Both the position numbers and the translations under genes were made by a program. A model generated the notes under the pieces. That model was not told the origin of the DNA. It saw only the letters and a list, made by a program, of their open reading frames with translations, and ran no database searches. 64,000 bases of DNA from an uncultured Lachnospiraceae bacterium. GTDB lineage: Bacteria > Bacillota > Clostridia > Lachnospirales > Lachnospiraceae. Location: the NCBI GenBank assembly GCA_905235745.1, contig CAJOMN010000015.1, positions 60,225 to 124,224 on the forward strand. The letters run 5' to 3'. Positions 50,088-59,725 of this stretch are shown here, in pieces (position 1 is the first letter of the stretch; each line of letters begins with the position of its first letter).

Positions 50088-51182
50088 ATGGGTCAGATTG
50101 GACGCAAATTAGTACTTGAGGACGGAAGCGTATATGAAGGATACGGATTCGGCAGTACCGATGAGCGGTTTGTCGAGCTTGTCTTTAATACTTCGATGGT
50201 CGGATATCAGGAGATCATATCGGATCTGTCGTATACCGGTCAGGCGGTAGTCATGACGTATCCGCTCATCGGTAATTACGGGATATGCGAGGATGATTAT
50301 GAGTCGGATGTTCCGGGTATATCGGGACTGATAGTCAGGCAGTACTGTGACAGCCCGTCCAATTTCAGGAGCACCGGTAAACTCGAAGATGTCATGAAGA
50401 AGTATGACATTGCGGGAATATACGGGGTCGATACGAGGCAGATCACACGCAGGATACGTGATAAGGGAACATGCAGAGCCGTTATAATTGATGCGGATAA
50501 GGACACCGGGCAGGCGCTTGATGATATCAGGAACTGGGACGCTCCGACCGACCAGGTAGCCCGCTCTTCCACGCGCGATATATATGATTATCCGCAGCAG
50601 GGGGATTGCTCCCGCGGTACGATCGTAGTGATCGACTGCGGTAGCAAGAAGAATATACTGCGTATGATGGCGGGAAGTGGATACAGAATAACCGTAGTTC
50701 CGTGGAACACCGATGCAGGCACGATAATGAGCCTTGATCCGGCAGGCGTATTCATATCCAACGGTCCGGGCAACCCCGAGGACTGTGTTCCCACTATTGA
50801 AACGATTAAGCATATCAAAGGCCGTGTTCCGATATTCGGGATCTGTCTGGGACACCAGATCATCTGCCTTGCATACGGAGCCGGGACATACAAATTGAAG
50901 TTCGGACACCGGGGAGGCAATCACCCGGTCAAGGATCTTGCAACCGGCAGGATCGAGATCACATCACAGAACCATTCATATGCAGTGATTCCGGAAAGCC
51001 TTGACGGTACCGGGCTTACAGTTACCCACATCAATCTTCTCGATAATACTGTAGAGGGTGTGGAATGTCCGCAGGATAATCTGTTCTGCGTCCAGTATCA
51101 TCCCGAGAGCGCACCGGGTCCATGCGACAGCGCATACCTGTTCGACAGGTTCTTCCGTAACATCGGTAAACAGACTCTATGA
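50088..51182 (+). CDS. carA: Carbamoyl-phosphate synthase small subunit
   Basis: Glutamine amidotransferase subunit; passes ammonia to CarB. It is 364 residues. N-terminal domain with LVLEDGSVYEGYGFGS and GYQEIISDLSYTGQAVVMTY; class I glutaminase with the catalytic Cys in PIFGICLGHQIICLAYG and the His/Glu in YHPESAPGPCDS. AAAGGAAGGTCAA precedes the ATG. Carbamoyl phosphate feeds pyrimidine and arginine synthesis; no pyr or arg structural genes are adjacent. Confidence 0.95.
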   Translation: MGQIGRKLVLEDGSVYEGYGFGSTDERFVELVFNTSMVGYQEIISDLSYTGQAVVMTYPLIGNYGICEDDYESDVPGISGLIVRQYCDSPSNFRSTGKLEDVMKKYDIAGIYGVDTRQITRRIRDKGTCRAVIIDADKDTGQALDDIRNWDAPTDQVARSSTRDIYDYPQQGDCSRGTIVVIDCGSKKNILRMMAGSGYRITVVPWNTDAGTIMSLDPAGVFISNGPGNPEDCVPTIETIKHIKGRVPIFGICLGHQIICLAYGAGTYKLKFGHRGGNHPVKDLATGRIEITSQNHSYAVIPESLDGTGLTVTHINLLDNTVEGVECPQDNLFCVQYHPESAPGPCDSAYLFDRFFRNIGKQTL

Positions 51183-51200
51183 TAAGAGCGGAGAGATAAT

Positions 51201-54200
51201 ATGCCAAAAAGAGACGACATAAAGAAAATACTTGTTATCGGTTCGGGTCCTATTGTGATAGGCCAGGCGGCGGAATTCGATTATGCAGGCACACAGGCAT
51301 GTCTGGCGCTTCGGGAGGAAGGCTATGAGGTTGTCCTGTGCAATTCCAATCCCGCAACGATCATGACCGATAAGGTGATAGCGGATAAGGTCTATATGGA
51401 GCCGCTCAATCTTGAGTTCATTGCCAAGATCATACGAATGGAAAGACCTGATGCGATCCTTGCGGGTATCGGCGGCCAGACGGGTCTGAACCTTGCCGTT
51501 GCCCTCAGCAAAAAAGGAGTGCTTGACGAGTGCAATGTCGAGCTTCTCGGAACCGATACAAAGAGCATTGAAATGGCGGAAGACCGGGAACAGTTCAAGG
51601 AGCTGTGCGAGAGGATAGGCGAGCCCGTTCTGCCGTCAATAATCGCCAATTCGATGGAGGAGGGACTGGAAGCAGCCCGGACGATAGGATATCCGCTCGT
51701 GCTTCGTCCGGCATATACGCTCGGAGGTACCGGCGGTGGCTTTGCCGATAATGAAGAGGAGTTTGTCCGGATAATGAAGAACGCGCTCGCGCTCTCGCCC
51801 GTGCATCAGGTGCTTGTGGAAAAGAGCGTGAAAGGCTTCAAGGAGATAGAGTATGAGGTCATAAGGGATTCCAACGATACAGCCATAACCGTCTGCAATA
51901 TGGAAAATATCGATCCCGTCGGGATACACACCGGGGATTCGATAGTAGTGTGTCCGTCGCAGACGCTTACCAACAAGGATTACCAGATGCTGCGATCTTC
52001 CGCGCTCAAGATAATACGCGCGCTTGGTATAGAGGGCGGCTGCAACGTTCAGTTTGCTCTCGACCCCGGATCATTTGATTATTACGTCATAGAGGTCAAC
52101 CCGCGTGTGTCAAGGTCGTCCGCGCTTGCATCCAAGGCGAGCGGATACCCGATAGCGCGTGTATCTGCCAAGATCGCAGTCGGAATGCGTCTTGAGGAGA
52201 TTGAACTGGCCAATACCGTCGCGGCATTTGAACCTTCAATGGATTATGTTGTGACCAAGATGCCGCGATTCCCGTTTGACAAGTTCACGGATGCTTCAAA
52301 CAGCCTCGGTACGCAGATGAAGGCGACCGGAGAGACGATGAGCGTCGGAAGGGACGTGGAAGAAAGTCTCCTTAAGGCGGTAAGAAGTCTTGAGGCAGGC
52401 GCATATCATCTGCATCTTGATAAGTTCGATGATTACAGCGCCGATGATCTTCTGGAATATATCAGAACCGGGACCGATGACAGGATTTACGCAATAGCGC
52501 AGCTTCTGCGGATGAAAGTATCCGTTTCGGAAATAGCCGGCGTTACCGGGATCGATAAATTCTTCATAGGCAAATTCAGGAATATAGTCGAAATGGAAGA
52601 GAAACTGTCCGCCGGCATTGATGACATTGAAACGCTGAAGGAAGCGAAGCGCATGGGATTTTCGGACAGGGAGATAGGGCGCAGATGGAACAGAAGTGCG
52701 CATATGATCTTCGACATGAGAAAACGCAGCGGTATCATGCCCGTCTACAAGATGATCGATACATGCGCGTCCGAATTCAGTTCGTATGTGCCGTACTTTT
52801 ATTCGACATACGAAAGCGAGAATGAATCAAAGATCACCAACAACAAAAAGATCATCGTTCTCGGCTCCGGTCCGATACGTATAGGGCAGGGGGTCGAATT
52901 CGATTATTCGACTGTCCATGCTGTAATGACCATAAAGGAAATGGGTTATGAGGCGATAATAATCAACAACAATCCCGAGACGGTTTCAACCGATTATACA
53001 ACATCCGACAAGCTGTATTTTGAGCCGCTGTGTGTCGAGGATGTTGTCAATATCATCGAGATGGAACAGCCTGACGGCGTGATCGCGATACTCGGCGGAC
53101 AGACTGCGATCAATCTTGCGGAGCCGCTGCTTGAATACGGGGTCAAAATCATAGGAACGGGGTGCGATGCCATCGAGCGCGCGGAGAACAGGGATGCATT
53201 TGAAAAGGTACTGCTTGACCTTGATATACCACAGCCGAAAGGAAGCGCGGTAACTACCGTGGAAGACGGTATCGCGGCGGCAAATGAGATAGGGTATCCG
53301 GTTCTGGTACGCCCCAGCTTTGTTCTTGGCGGAAGGGCGATGCAGATAGTATCCAAAGACGAGGAGATGCGGCGCTACCTGAAGACCGCGGTGGAGATCG
53401 ATTCCGATAAGCCGGTACTTGTCGATAAGTACATCAAGGGCAAGGAAGTCGAGGTTGATGCTGTGTGCGACGGTATCGATGTATTTGTTCCGGGCATAAT
53501 GGAACTTGTCGAGAGAACGGGTGTGCATTCGGGTGACTCGATAAGCGTGTATCCACCGTTTTCACTGTCCGACAAGGTCAAGGGGACGATACTCGAATAC
53601 ACGAAGAAGCTCGGTGTCGGTATAGGGATAGTCGGGCTGTTCAATATCCAGTTTATAGTCGATGAGAATGATAAGGTATTTATAATCGAGGTCAATCCGA
53701 GATCATCGAGAACGGTGCCGTTTCTTTCAAAGGCGACCGGCTATTCGCTTGCGGATATAGCAACAAAATGTATTCTCGGTGTCAGCCTGAAGGAACAGGG
53801 TATATTTGCTGTTTATCCTGATGAAAGATCCCGCTGGTGTGTCAAAGTCCCGGCATTCTCGTTCTCGAAGCTGAGCGGGATGGACTCATACCTGTCGCCG
53901 GAAATGAAATCAACAGGCGAAGCAATAGGCTATGATGACAAGCTTCACCGTGCGATGTACAAGGCGCTCATCGCATCAGGTCTTAAGATCAGGAATTACG
54001 GAACCGTAATAGTATCTCTTGCAGATGAAGACAAGGTTGAGGGTATGCCTCTCATCAAGCGGTTCTATGATATGGGATTCAATATCGAGGCGACGTCTCT
54101 TACGGGAGAGTATCTGATAAACTACGGTGTCAAGACACGTATCAGAAAAAAGCTCAGCGAAGGAAGCGATGAGATACTCGAAGCGATACGCTCGGGAAAT

Positions 54201-54380
54201 GTCGCCTATGTGATAAACAGCCGCGCTGTCCTCTCGGGCGTACACTATGAGGACGGAGCCGCTATAAGACGCTGCGCCATTGAGAACAATGTCACAATGT
54301 TTACGTCCCTCGACACGGTAAGGGTGCTTCTTGATGTGCTTGAGGAACTGACGGTAAAGGTGTCCACGATCTTCTGCTGA
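51201..54380 (+). CDS. carB: Carbamoyl-phosphate synthase large subunit
   Basis: 1059 residues, normal length. Two ATP-grasp halves: the first opens ILVIGSGPIVIGQAAEFDYA, the second KIIVLGSGPIRIGQGVEFDY; each has a biotin-carboxylase-like fold (RPAYTLGGTGGGFA, RPSFVLGGRAMQIV). The C-terminal MGS-like allosteric domain (from ~930) ends in a region that binds UMP/ornithine in relatives. The gene follows carA by 18 bases. Confidence 0.96.
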   Translation: MPKRDDIKKILVIGSGPIVIGQAAEFDYAGTQACLALREEGYEVVLCNSNPATIMTDKVIADKVYMEPLNLEFIAKIIRMERPDAILAGIGGQTGLNLAVALSKKGVLDECNVELLGTDTKSIEMAEDREQFKELCERIGEPVLPSIIANSMEEGLEAARTIGYPLVLRPAYTLGGTGGGFADNEEEFVRIMKNALALSPVHQVLVEKSVKGFKEIEYEVIRDSNDTAITVCNMENIDPVGIHTGDSIVVCPSQTLTNKDYQMLRSSALKIIRALGIEGGCNVQFALDPGSFDYYVIEVNPRVSRSSALASKASGYPIARVSAKIAVGMRLEEIELANTVAAFEPSMDYVVTKMPRFPFDKFTDASNSLGTQMKATGETMSVGRDVEESLLKAVRSLEAGAYHLHLDKFDDYSADDLLEYIRTGTDDRIYAIAQLLRMKVSVSEIAGVTGIDKFFIGKFRNIVEMEEKLSAGIDDIETLKEAKRMGFSDREIGRRWNRSAHMIFDMRKRSGIMPVYKMIDTCASEFSSYVPYFYSTYESENESKITNNKKIIVLGSGPIRIGQGVEFDYSTVHAVMTIKEMGYEAIIINNNPETVSTDYTTSDKLYFEPLCVEDVVNIIEMEQPDGVIAILGGQTAINLAEPLLEYGVKIIGTGCDAIERAENRDAFEKVLLDLDIPQPKGSAVTTVEDGIAAANEIGYPVLVRPSFVLGGRAMQIVSKDEEMRRYLKTAVEIDSDKPVLVDKYIKGKEVEVDAVCDGIDVFVPGIMELVERTGVHSGDSISVYPPFSLSDKVKGTILEYTKKLGVGIGIVGLFNIQFIVDENDKVFIIEVNPRSSRTVPFLSKATGYSLADIATKCILGVSLKEQGIFAVYPDERSRWCVKVPAFSFSKLSGMDSYLSPEMKSTGEAIGYDDKLHRAMYKALIASGLKIRNYGTVIVSLADEDKVEGMPLIKRFYDMGFNIEATSLTGEYLINYGVKTRIRKKLSEGSDEILEAIRSGNVAYVINSRAVLSGVHYEDGAAIRRCAIENNVTMFTSLDTVRVLLDVLEELTVKVSTIFC

Positions 54381-54823
54381 AAATCTATCTCTTTTCATCA
54401 TAACACTTCTTATCACGCTTCTTATGGTGCGGGTGAACGGAACTTGCGTTGACAATCGGACATATTGTATACTCATACAGATCGATGCAACAGGATAAGA
54501 GAAATGGGGGTCTTCGGAACATAAGGGATTATCCCCGTTTCCAAGACCCCAATAAGATGTTAACCCATAAGAATGATTGAAATGACCTTCTGATGAATTA
54601 AGCCTGAAATGCATAATTAGCATACTGCACGGGTTTTGATTTGTTAATATCGTAAATGTTTACAAATATGTCAGACTCTTAAACGTTTGAGTAAAGAGTT
54701 GGTTTGTTATTATTTACTATCCACCGTCGCACATTGTATACAAGGTGACAAATGATATAAATTCGCAAAAAGAACAGTAAAGTTGCCTTGCGAATCTGTC
54801 ACAAATAGACTAATATAACAGGT
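54381..54823 (+). other. Intergenic region with complex hairpins and inverted repeats, no gene
   Basis: About 440 bases. GGGGTCTT (54507-54514) pairs with AAGACCCC (54543-54550) around inner GGAAC/GTTTCC and GGGA/TCCC stems. Further right are the palindrome TTGTATACAA (54734-54743) and a perfect 8-bp inverted repeat ATTCGCAA ... TTGCGAAT (54761-54768, 54788-54795) just before the next gene, possibly an operator. No open frame with support. Confidence 0.5.
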
Positions 54824-56173
54824 ATGAAAAAGTTTCAGTGGGTCAGGATATATCTGCTCCTTCTAATTGTAACATTGTTTACATTAACTGCTTTTACAGG
54901 GATCAAAGAGTCATATATCATATACCGCAAAACCGCTTTTCAAAAGGCAATCGCGAGAAGTGACGAGGGAATTGCAAACGCCTCGGATGTGATAATCGAC
55001 AGGATCGGAGCAGTAGCAAAGAGTGCAGGACGCGAGCAGTATGACCGTATCATGGAACTTGTCAGGGCTGAAGATGACAATGAAATGTCGGAAAGAGAGC
55101 TTGAGAGCCTGTTCCGGACCGGCTATGCCGGCAGTATAAAGACAGGGATAGGAGAGGACAGCAGCAGTATATGTGCCAGCTTTAATTCTTATATTACCGA
55201 TGCCGGGCTCGATAATGTATCTGTTTACGATAATGATCTTACGGCGATAGATACGGTAACAGATGAAAACGGCAGCGTAATCTCATTGCTTATCAGGAAT
55301 GTGACAATATGCTATGATTCCCCGGTGAGCGGAAGAAGAAGTGACAATATAAGCTACAGGATACAGTTTCCCGATGCGGTATTCCATTCCGGCTCGGATG
55401 AGCTGTTCAGTTATTGCATGGCGTCACAGAAAGGTATATATATTACCGGTAAGACTTCGTCCGTTATCGGTGATATTTTTGCCGGAAAACATACGTCCGA
55501 GGAGTGCCGCGAAGCCGAGAGTGTATACGGGGAGACCGGAACGTTCGGAGGTCTCAACATATTGTCGACGCAGCTTGGAGTCAGATCCGACATTGTAGTA
55601 AGTACCGGAGATATAAACATAAACGGTTCCTTTGTGATGTTTACGCCGAATACCGGCGACATGAAGTGCTATGCGCAGCGGCTTAACGAGATAAAGGGAT
55701 TCTACAGGGATTCAAGCTATACAATGGACGGAACGCTTTATCCGACCTATAAGATGAGTGAGGAAACCCTGACAGATTATTACAATGCAATCAATCTCAT
55801 CGAGATATCATTGTCCGGGCTTGACGGGATATCGGTGTACTATGATTCCGACAACGACGGAGGGTATGAGTGCAGGTACCGGAAGCTTCTGTCCAATTCG
55901 GATATTGAGATCAGGGATGATTTTGCGGGGATCGTCGCGACCCCGAAAAATGTGATAATTGACAGTGATGTTAATGTTGAAGGCCTAATACTGTGCGGCG
56001 ACAGGATATATGCGATGGGAAACAACAATATCGTTGCGAATGCGGCGGTTGCCAGAACAGTACTGGACTATGAGAGCGACAGTGGATACGGGATCATGAT
56101 CGGAGACTACATAGGCGGGATGAAGGCCGCGGGGCTGACGGATCCGGATCATTATGTAGTTCCGTATCGATAA
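54824..56173 (+). CDS. Membrane-anchored surface protein of unknown function
   Basis: 449 residues, not recognised. One TM near the N-terminus (YLLLLIVTLFTLTAFTGI, about residues 10-27), then a short helical stalk and a long outside domain. The middle has regular beta-strand repeats (GIYITGKTSSVIGDIFAG, DIVVSTGDININGSFVMF, NVIIDSDVNVEGLILCGD), suggestive of a beta-helix or a PilX-like minor pilin scaffold. No lipobox or sorting signal. It has no clear Shine-Dalgarno. Its neighbour is a SARP-like regulator 47 bases downstream, which may control it. Confidence 0.55.
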   Translation: MKKFQWVRIYLLLLIVTLFTLTAFTGIKESYIIYRKTAFQKAIARSDEGIANASDVIIDRIGAVAKSAGREQYDRIMELVRAEDDNEMSERELESLFRTGYAGSIKTGIGEDSSSICASFNSYITDAGLDNVSVYDNDLTAIDTVTDENGSVISLLIRNVTICYDSPVSGRRSDNISYRIQFPDAVFHSGSDELFSYCMASQKGIYITGKTSSVIGDIFAGKHTSEECREAESVYGETGTFGGLNILSTQLGVRSDIVVSTGDININGSFVMFTPNTGDMKCYAQRLNEIKGFYRDSSYTMDGTLYPTYKMSEETLTDYYNAINLIEISLSGLDGISVYYDSDNDGGYECRYRKLLSNSDIEIRDDFAGIVATPKNVIIDSDVNVEGLILCGDRIYAMGNNNIVANAAVARTVLDYESDSGYGIMIGDYIGGMKAAGLTDPDHYVVPYR

Positions 56174-56220
56174 AATCTCAGAAGGTCGGGCGAGACCTGA
56201 ATTGAAAGGACTATATAAAT

Positions 56221-57363
56221 ATGAGTGAAAGGATTAATATCAGACTATTTGACAGATTTGAGATCATAAAGGGGGATACGCCGATTCTCACGAATCTGAC
56301 CAATACGAGAAAGACAAAGCTGTTTGTGGCGTATCTGCTTGTTAATCGAGACAGGCCGATATCACATCAGGAATTGTTTGAACTGCTGTGGTCGGGAGAG
56401 GATTACGCCAATCCGTCAACAGCGCTTCGTACGTTACTGTATCGTTTTCGCTCCATGATCGACAGGGAAGGTGCCGATGCGCTTCAGGGGGCTATCATCT
56501 CGCACAGGGGAACTTACCAGTGGAACAGTGAGCTCGACGTTTCAATAGATGCTCTTGATTTTAGCGCGCTGGCGGAAGCCGGTCTTGATCCGACAATATC
56601 CGCGACACGCAGAAAAGAGTATCTGTCAAAAGCGATAGACGTGTATGAGGGCCCGCTTCTTCCGGATTTCTCTTCGGAACCGTGGCTGATCGCCAAGTCG
56701 GCATCATACCGGGAGATGTACGTTGAAACGGTAATGGCGTATATTGATCTTCTGAAGAAGGATAACCAGCCGGCAAAGATAGTACAGGTCTGCGAGAGGG
56801 CGCTTGAGCTTGCGGGCACATCGGAGCTTATCGAACTTGAGGCACAGATCGCAAGACTATCGATAGCCGATCCGGACGCGTCTGCGAAAGAGAGCGTGAT
56901 CGCATACTATAATGAAGTACGCGAACTGTCCGTAAGACTTCAGGACGAGACCGACAGAATGCAGGCGGAGCTGCAGGAAGAGGTGATGGAGCAGGAGGCG
57001 TTTCTGTGTGATTATACGACCTTTAAGGAACTGTATAACCTTCAAAGAAGAGTACAGTCGCGCTCCAAATCAACTATATTTCTGGGACTTGTGGATATAA
57101 GGTTTTCCGAATCGGACAGCGATGATCCGCTCTACAATGAGAAGTCAATGAAGGATGTGATCTCCTGCTGCCAGAGAACACTCAGGGTAGGCGATGCGGT
57201 ATGCAGAAAGGCAGATACCGAGATCGCGATCATGTTCCCGGCGAAGACCTTCGAGGATGCCGTCGGTGTTCTTGAACGGCTCAAAGCTAACATTAAAGAG
57301 CGTATTGACGAGGACATCGTGGTCGTGTACCGCGTACGGCCTTTGAAGAACGCACGGGAATAG
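56221..57363 (+). CDS. SARP-like regulator with BTAD and degenerate GGDEF-like domain
   Basis: 380 residues. The N-terminal winged helix (INIRLFDRFEIIKGDTPILT, RKTKLFVAYLLVNRDRPISH, ALRTLLYRFRSMIDREGADA) is OmpR/SARP type; residues ~100-230 are a bacterial transcriptional activator domain with TPR-like helices (LPDFSSEPWLIAKSASYREM, QVCERALELAG); a coiled coil (~232-265) links to a C-terminal ~100-residue domain shaped like GGDEF, but with RKADTEIAIMF in place of the catalytic loop, so it cannot make c-di-GMP. Such domains can bind nucleotides or mediate dimerisation. The stop directly abuts the convergent antiporter stop. Confidence 0.75.
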   Translation: MSERINIRLFDRFEIIKGDTPILTNLTNTRKTKLFVAYLLVNRDRPISHQELFELLWSGEDYANPSTALRTLLYRFRSMIDREGADALQGAIISHRGTYQWNSELDVSIDALDFSALAEAGLDPTISATRRKEYLSKAIDVYEGPLLPDFSSEPWLIAKSASYREMYVETVMAYIDLLKKDNQPAKIVQVCERALELAGTSELIELEAQIARLSIADPDASAKESVIAYYNEVRELSVRLQDETDRMQAELQEEVMEQEAFLCDYTTFKELYNLQRRVQSRSKSTIFLGLVDIRFSESDSDDPLYNEKSMKDVISCCQRTLRVGDAVCRKADTEIAIMFPAKTFEDAVGVLERLKANIKERIDEDIVVVYRVRPLKNARE

Positions 57364-58563
57364 CTATTCATCTACCGAAACCGGCTGCACCTGCGAGCCT
57401 GAAAGCAGGAGCTTTAACAATACGGGTGTCAGGATACTTGATACAAGTATGAGCAGTATCACCGCGGAGAAGTATACAGGGCTTATCAGACCGACTGATA
57501 AGCCCTTTTGTGCGACTATAAGGGCAACCTCGCCTCTTGTCATCATCCCCACTCCGCATGTAAGGGAATCCCTGAAATTGAATTTGCAGGCAAGCGCCAT
57601 CAGGGTGCAGCCTATGACTTTTCCCGCAAGGGCGACGATCATAAAGCCTATTGAGAACCAAAGCATCGACAACGAAAAATCGGCAAGGTCGGTCTTGAGT
57701 CCTATCGATGCAAAGAATATCGGGCCAAACAGCATGTAGGAATTGATATCCATTTTGCGTGCAATGTAATCGGAATCACTGATGGAACAGAGGATTATCC
57801 CGGCAACATATGCTCCGGTTATATCGGCTATTCCGAACAGCGCCTCGGCAATGTACGCCATGGCAAAGCACAGGGCAAGACCGGCGATCGGGATACGCCT
57901 GGTGTGCGGATATCTCTTGTCGACGACCTGAAACAGTTTGTATGCGACAAAACCGACACCTATCGCAAATATAAAGAACAATGCGGTCTGGACGAATACG
58001 GCGGAGATCCTGACAGAAGGATCCCTGAAGCTGATAACGAATGTGAGGACGATTATACCGATGACATCATCTATTATCGCGGCGGACAGTATCGTCGTAC
58101 CGAGCCTGCTCTTAAGGAATCCGAGCTCTTTGAGCGTTTCAACGGTAATGGAAACGCTTGTCGCGGTCATTATCGTTCCGACGAACACTGCCTCGATGAA
58201 ATCGGGAGACGAGAACGAGCGTACATTGTAGAAAATCATATAATACGCAGTACCGCCGATGAGTGGAACAAGTACACCGGCACATGCGAGGAGAAGCGCA
58301 ACAGTACCGGTCTGCCGCAGCTCTTTAAGATCGGTGCCAAGTCCCGCTGAAAACATAAGGAGGATCACCCCGATCTCTGCCATCTGACTGATGAAAGCAG
58401 TATTGTCAACCCACCCGAGTATTGAAGGCCCTATCAGAAGACCCGCAATGATCTCTCCGACAACCTGGGGTACATTGATCTTTCTGGCGCATATTCCGAA
58501 CAGTTTTGCGGCTATGATTATTATCGCGAGTGATTTAAATATTTCGTAGGATTCCATATCCAT
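57364..58563 (-). CDS. CPA2 family cation/proton antiporter
   Basis: 399 residues, about 12-13 TM segments. Recognised features: INVPQVVGEIIAGLLIGPSI near the start, MAEIGVILLMFSAGLGTDLK, FVGTIMTATSVSITVETLKE, the ion-site pair AAIIDDVIGIIVLTF, and GRGEVALIVA-like TRGEVALIVAQKGL. No RCK/TrkA-N domain is attached. It exchanges Na+ or K+ for protons. Start codon is ATG 58563 or 58557. Confidence 0.88.
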   Translation of the reverse strand: MDMESYEIFKSLAIIIIAAKLFGICARKINVPQVVGEIIAGLLIGPSILGWVDNTAFISQMAEIGVILLMFSAGLGTDLKELRQTGTVALLLACAGVLVPLIGGTAYYMIFYNVRSFSSPDFIEAVFVGTIMTATSVSITVETLKELGFLKSRLGTTILSAAIIDDVIGIIVLTFVISFRDPSVRISAVFVQTALFFIFAIGVGFVAYKLFQVVDKRYPHTRRIPIAGLALCFAMAYIAEALFGIADITGAYVAGIILCSISDSDYIARKMDINSYMLFGPIFFASIGLKTDLADFSLSMLWFSIGFMIVALAGKVIGCTLMALACKFNFRDSLTCGVGMMTRGEVALIVAQKGLSVGLISPVYFSAVILLILVSSILTPVLLKLLLSGSQVQPVSVDE

Positions 58564-58620
58564 CGCCCCTTCAGTATGCTATCATAAAAGAAATTCAAGT
58601 CACTACTCTATCGCAAATGC

Positions 58621-58649
58621 TTGTAAAAGTCAAACCGCTGTGCTACAAT
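58621..58649 (+). promoter_or_regulatory. Promoter of cheC
   Basis: TTGTAA (58621-58626), 17 bases, TACAAT (58644-58649), 62 bases before the cheC ATG. Confidence 0.6.
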
Positions 58650-58710
58650 ACCATAGCATGTGATCTTGGATCGCAGTAAAACACTTGATATATTATTTCT
58701 GAGGTGATTT

Positions 58711-59328
58711 ATGCTCACATATGAAGACCTTAATGATATGCAGTTGGATGTAATGCGCGAGATCGGGAACATCGGCGCGGGGAATGCATGTACGGCGCTG
58801 TCTGTTCTTCTCGGCACTTCTATTGATATGTCCTGTCCGAGCGTTCAGCTGGTGGGTTATGAAACGACTAAGGAACTGCTTGGAGGAGACGATCATGTAG
58901 TTGTCGGTCTCAAGGTAGAGGTTAACGGAGACCTTGACGGAATGATGCTTCACGTTGTCGAGAAGCGGTTCGCCGAACGCATCATTAATACATTTTACGC
59001 CAAGGAAATAGACAACCTGAGCAGTCTTGATGAAATGGATTCGTCGGTGCTCAACGAGATGGCAAATATCACAAGCGGCGCGTATGCCAATTCGATAGCA
59101 ACGCTTACGGGTCTGTTTGTTAATATAGGAACTCCGGATCAGATCCCGGGTAAAGTCAGCGATATCATCAGGATCCCTCTTGATGAATTTGTTCAGCCGG
59201 GAGAACGGGTGCTTGTTGTTGATGAAGAGTTTACGATCGATGACGAGCATATATCGAGCAACATGATCCTCGCGCTTGAGAGTGATTCGCTGGAGCTGTT
59301 GTTCTCAAGGCTCGGTGTCCGGCTGTAG
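58711..59328 (+). CDS. cheC: CheC family chemotaxis phosphatase
   Basis: 205 residues. Two copies of the CheC active-site helix are seen: MREIGNIGAGNACTALSVL and LNEMANITSGAYANSIATL, each with the conserved Glu and Asn that attack CheY-P. The product would dephosphorylate CheY and, with CheD, adjust receptor methylation. No other chemotaxis or flagellar gene is in the window, so it is a solitary copy. TGAGGTG lies before the ATG. Confidence 0.92.
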   Translation: MLTYEDLNDMQLDVMREIGNIGAGNACTALSVLLGTSIDMSCPSVQLVGYETTKELLGGDDHVVVGLKVEVNGDLDGMMLHVVEKRFAERIINTFYAKEIDNLSSLDEMDSSVLNEMANITSGAYANSIATLTGLFVNIGTPDQIPGKVSDIIRIPLDEFVQPGERVLVVDEEFTIDDEHISSNMILALESDSLELLFSRLGVRL

Positions 59329-59332
59329 ATAT

Positions 59333-59638
59333 TCACTTCTTTTTCTTTTTCCCGGATTCCATACGGCTCAGCACCATATCGTATCCGTCATTTCCGTAAT
59401 TAAGGGAACGATTGACACGGCTGATGGTTGCTGTTGATGCGCCTGTTCGCTCCGCGATCTCAAGATAGGTTTTCTTCTCGCGCAGCATGCTTGCGACTTC
59501 GAAACGCTGGGAGAGCGACAGCAGTTCGTTAATGGTGCATATATCCTCGAAAAAGATATAGCATTCTTCCTTGTTCTTAAGTTCCATTATTGCATCAAAC
59601 AGATAGTCGACCGCTTCGGTTCTTATTTTCGGATTCAT
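59333..59638 (-). CDS. YerC/YecD-type TrpR-like DNA-binding protein
   Basis: 101 residues from ATG 59638 (AAAGGGG upstream; a frame to 59689 is rejected because it runs back over the divergent pcrA promoter). The helical core has NKEECYIFFEDICTINELLS, SLSQRFEVASMLREKKTYLE and the recognition helix TGASTATISRVNRSLNYG, as in the TrpR-like YerC family. The tail ends in five Lys. In Firmicutes YerC genes sit next to pcrA, as here. Confidence 0.88.
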   Translation of the reverse strand: MNPKIRTEAVDYLFDAIMELKNKEECYIFFEDICTINELLSLSQRFEVASMLREKKTYLEIAERTGASTATISRVNRSLNYGNDGYDMVLSRMESGKKKKK

Positions 59639-59656
59639 TAGAGCGCCCCTTTCGTA

Positions 59657-59697
59657 TTGCAAAACTTTAACACTGTCATATTTTACCACGTTAAAGT
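59657..59697 (+). promoter_or_regulatory. Divergent pcrA/yerC promoter region with inverted repeat
   Basis: TTGCAA (59657-59662), 16 bases, TATTTT (59679-59684) for pcrA. The perfect 8-bp inverted repeat ACTTTAAC (59664-59671) and GTTAAAGT (59690-59697) straddles the -10, a candidate operator for the adjacent YerC protein. Confidence 0.55.
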
Positions 59698-59725
59698 GAC
59701 AGACGCAACCTCTAAGGAGAATACA

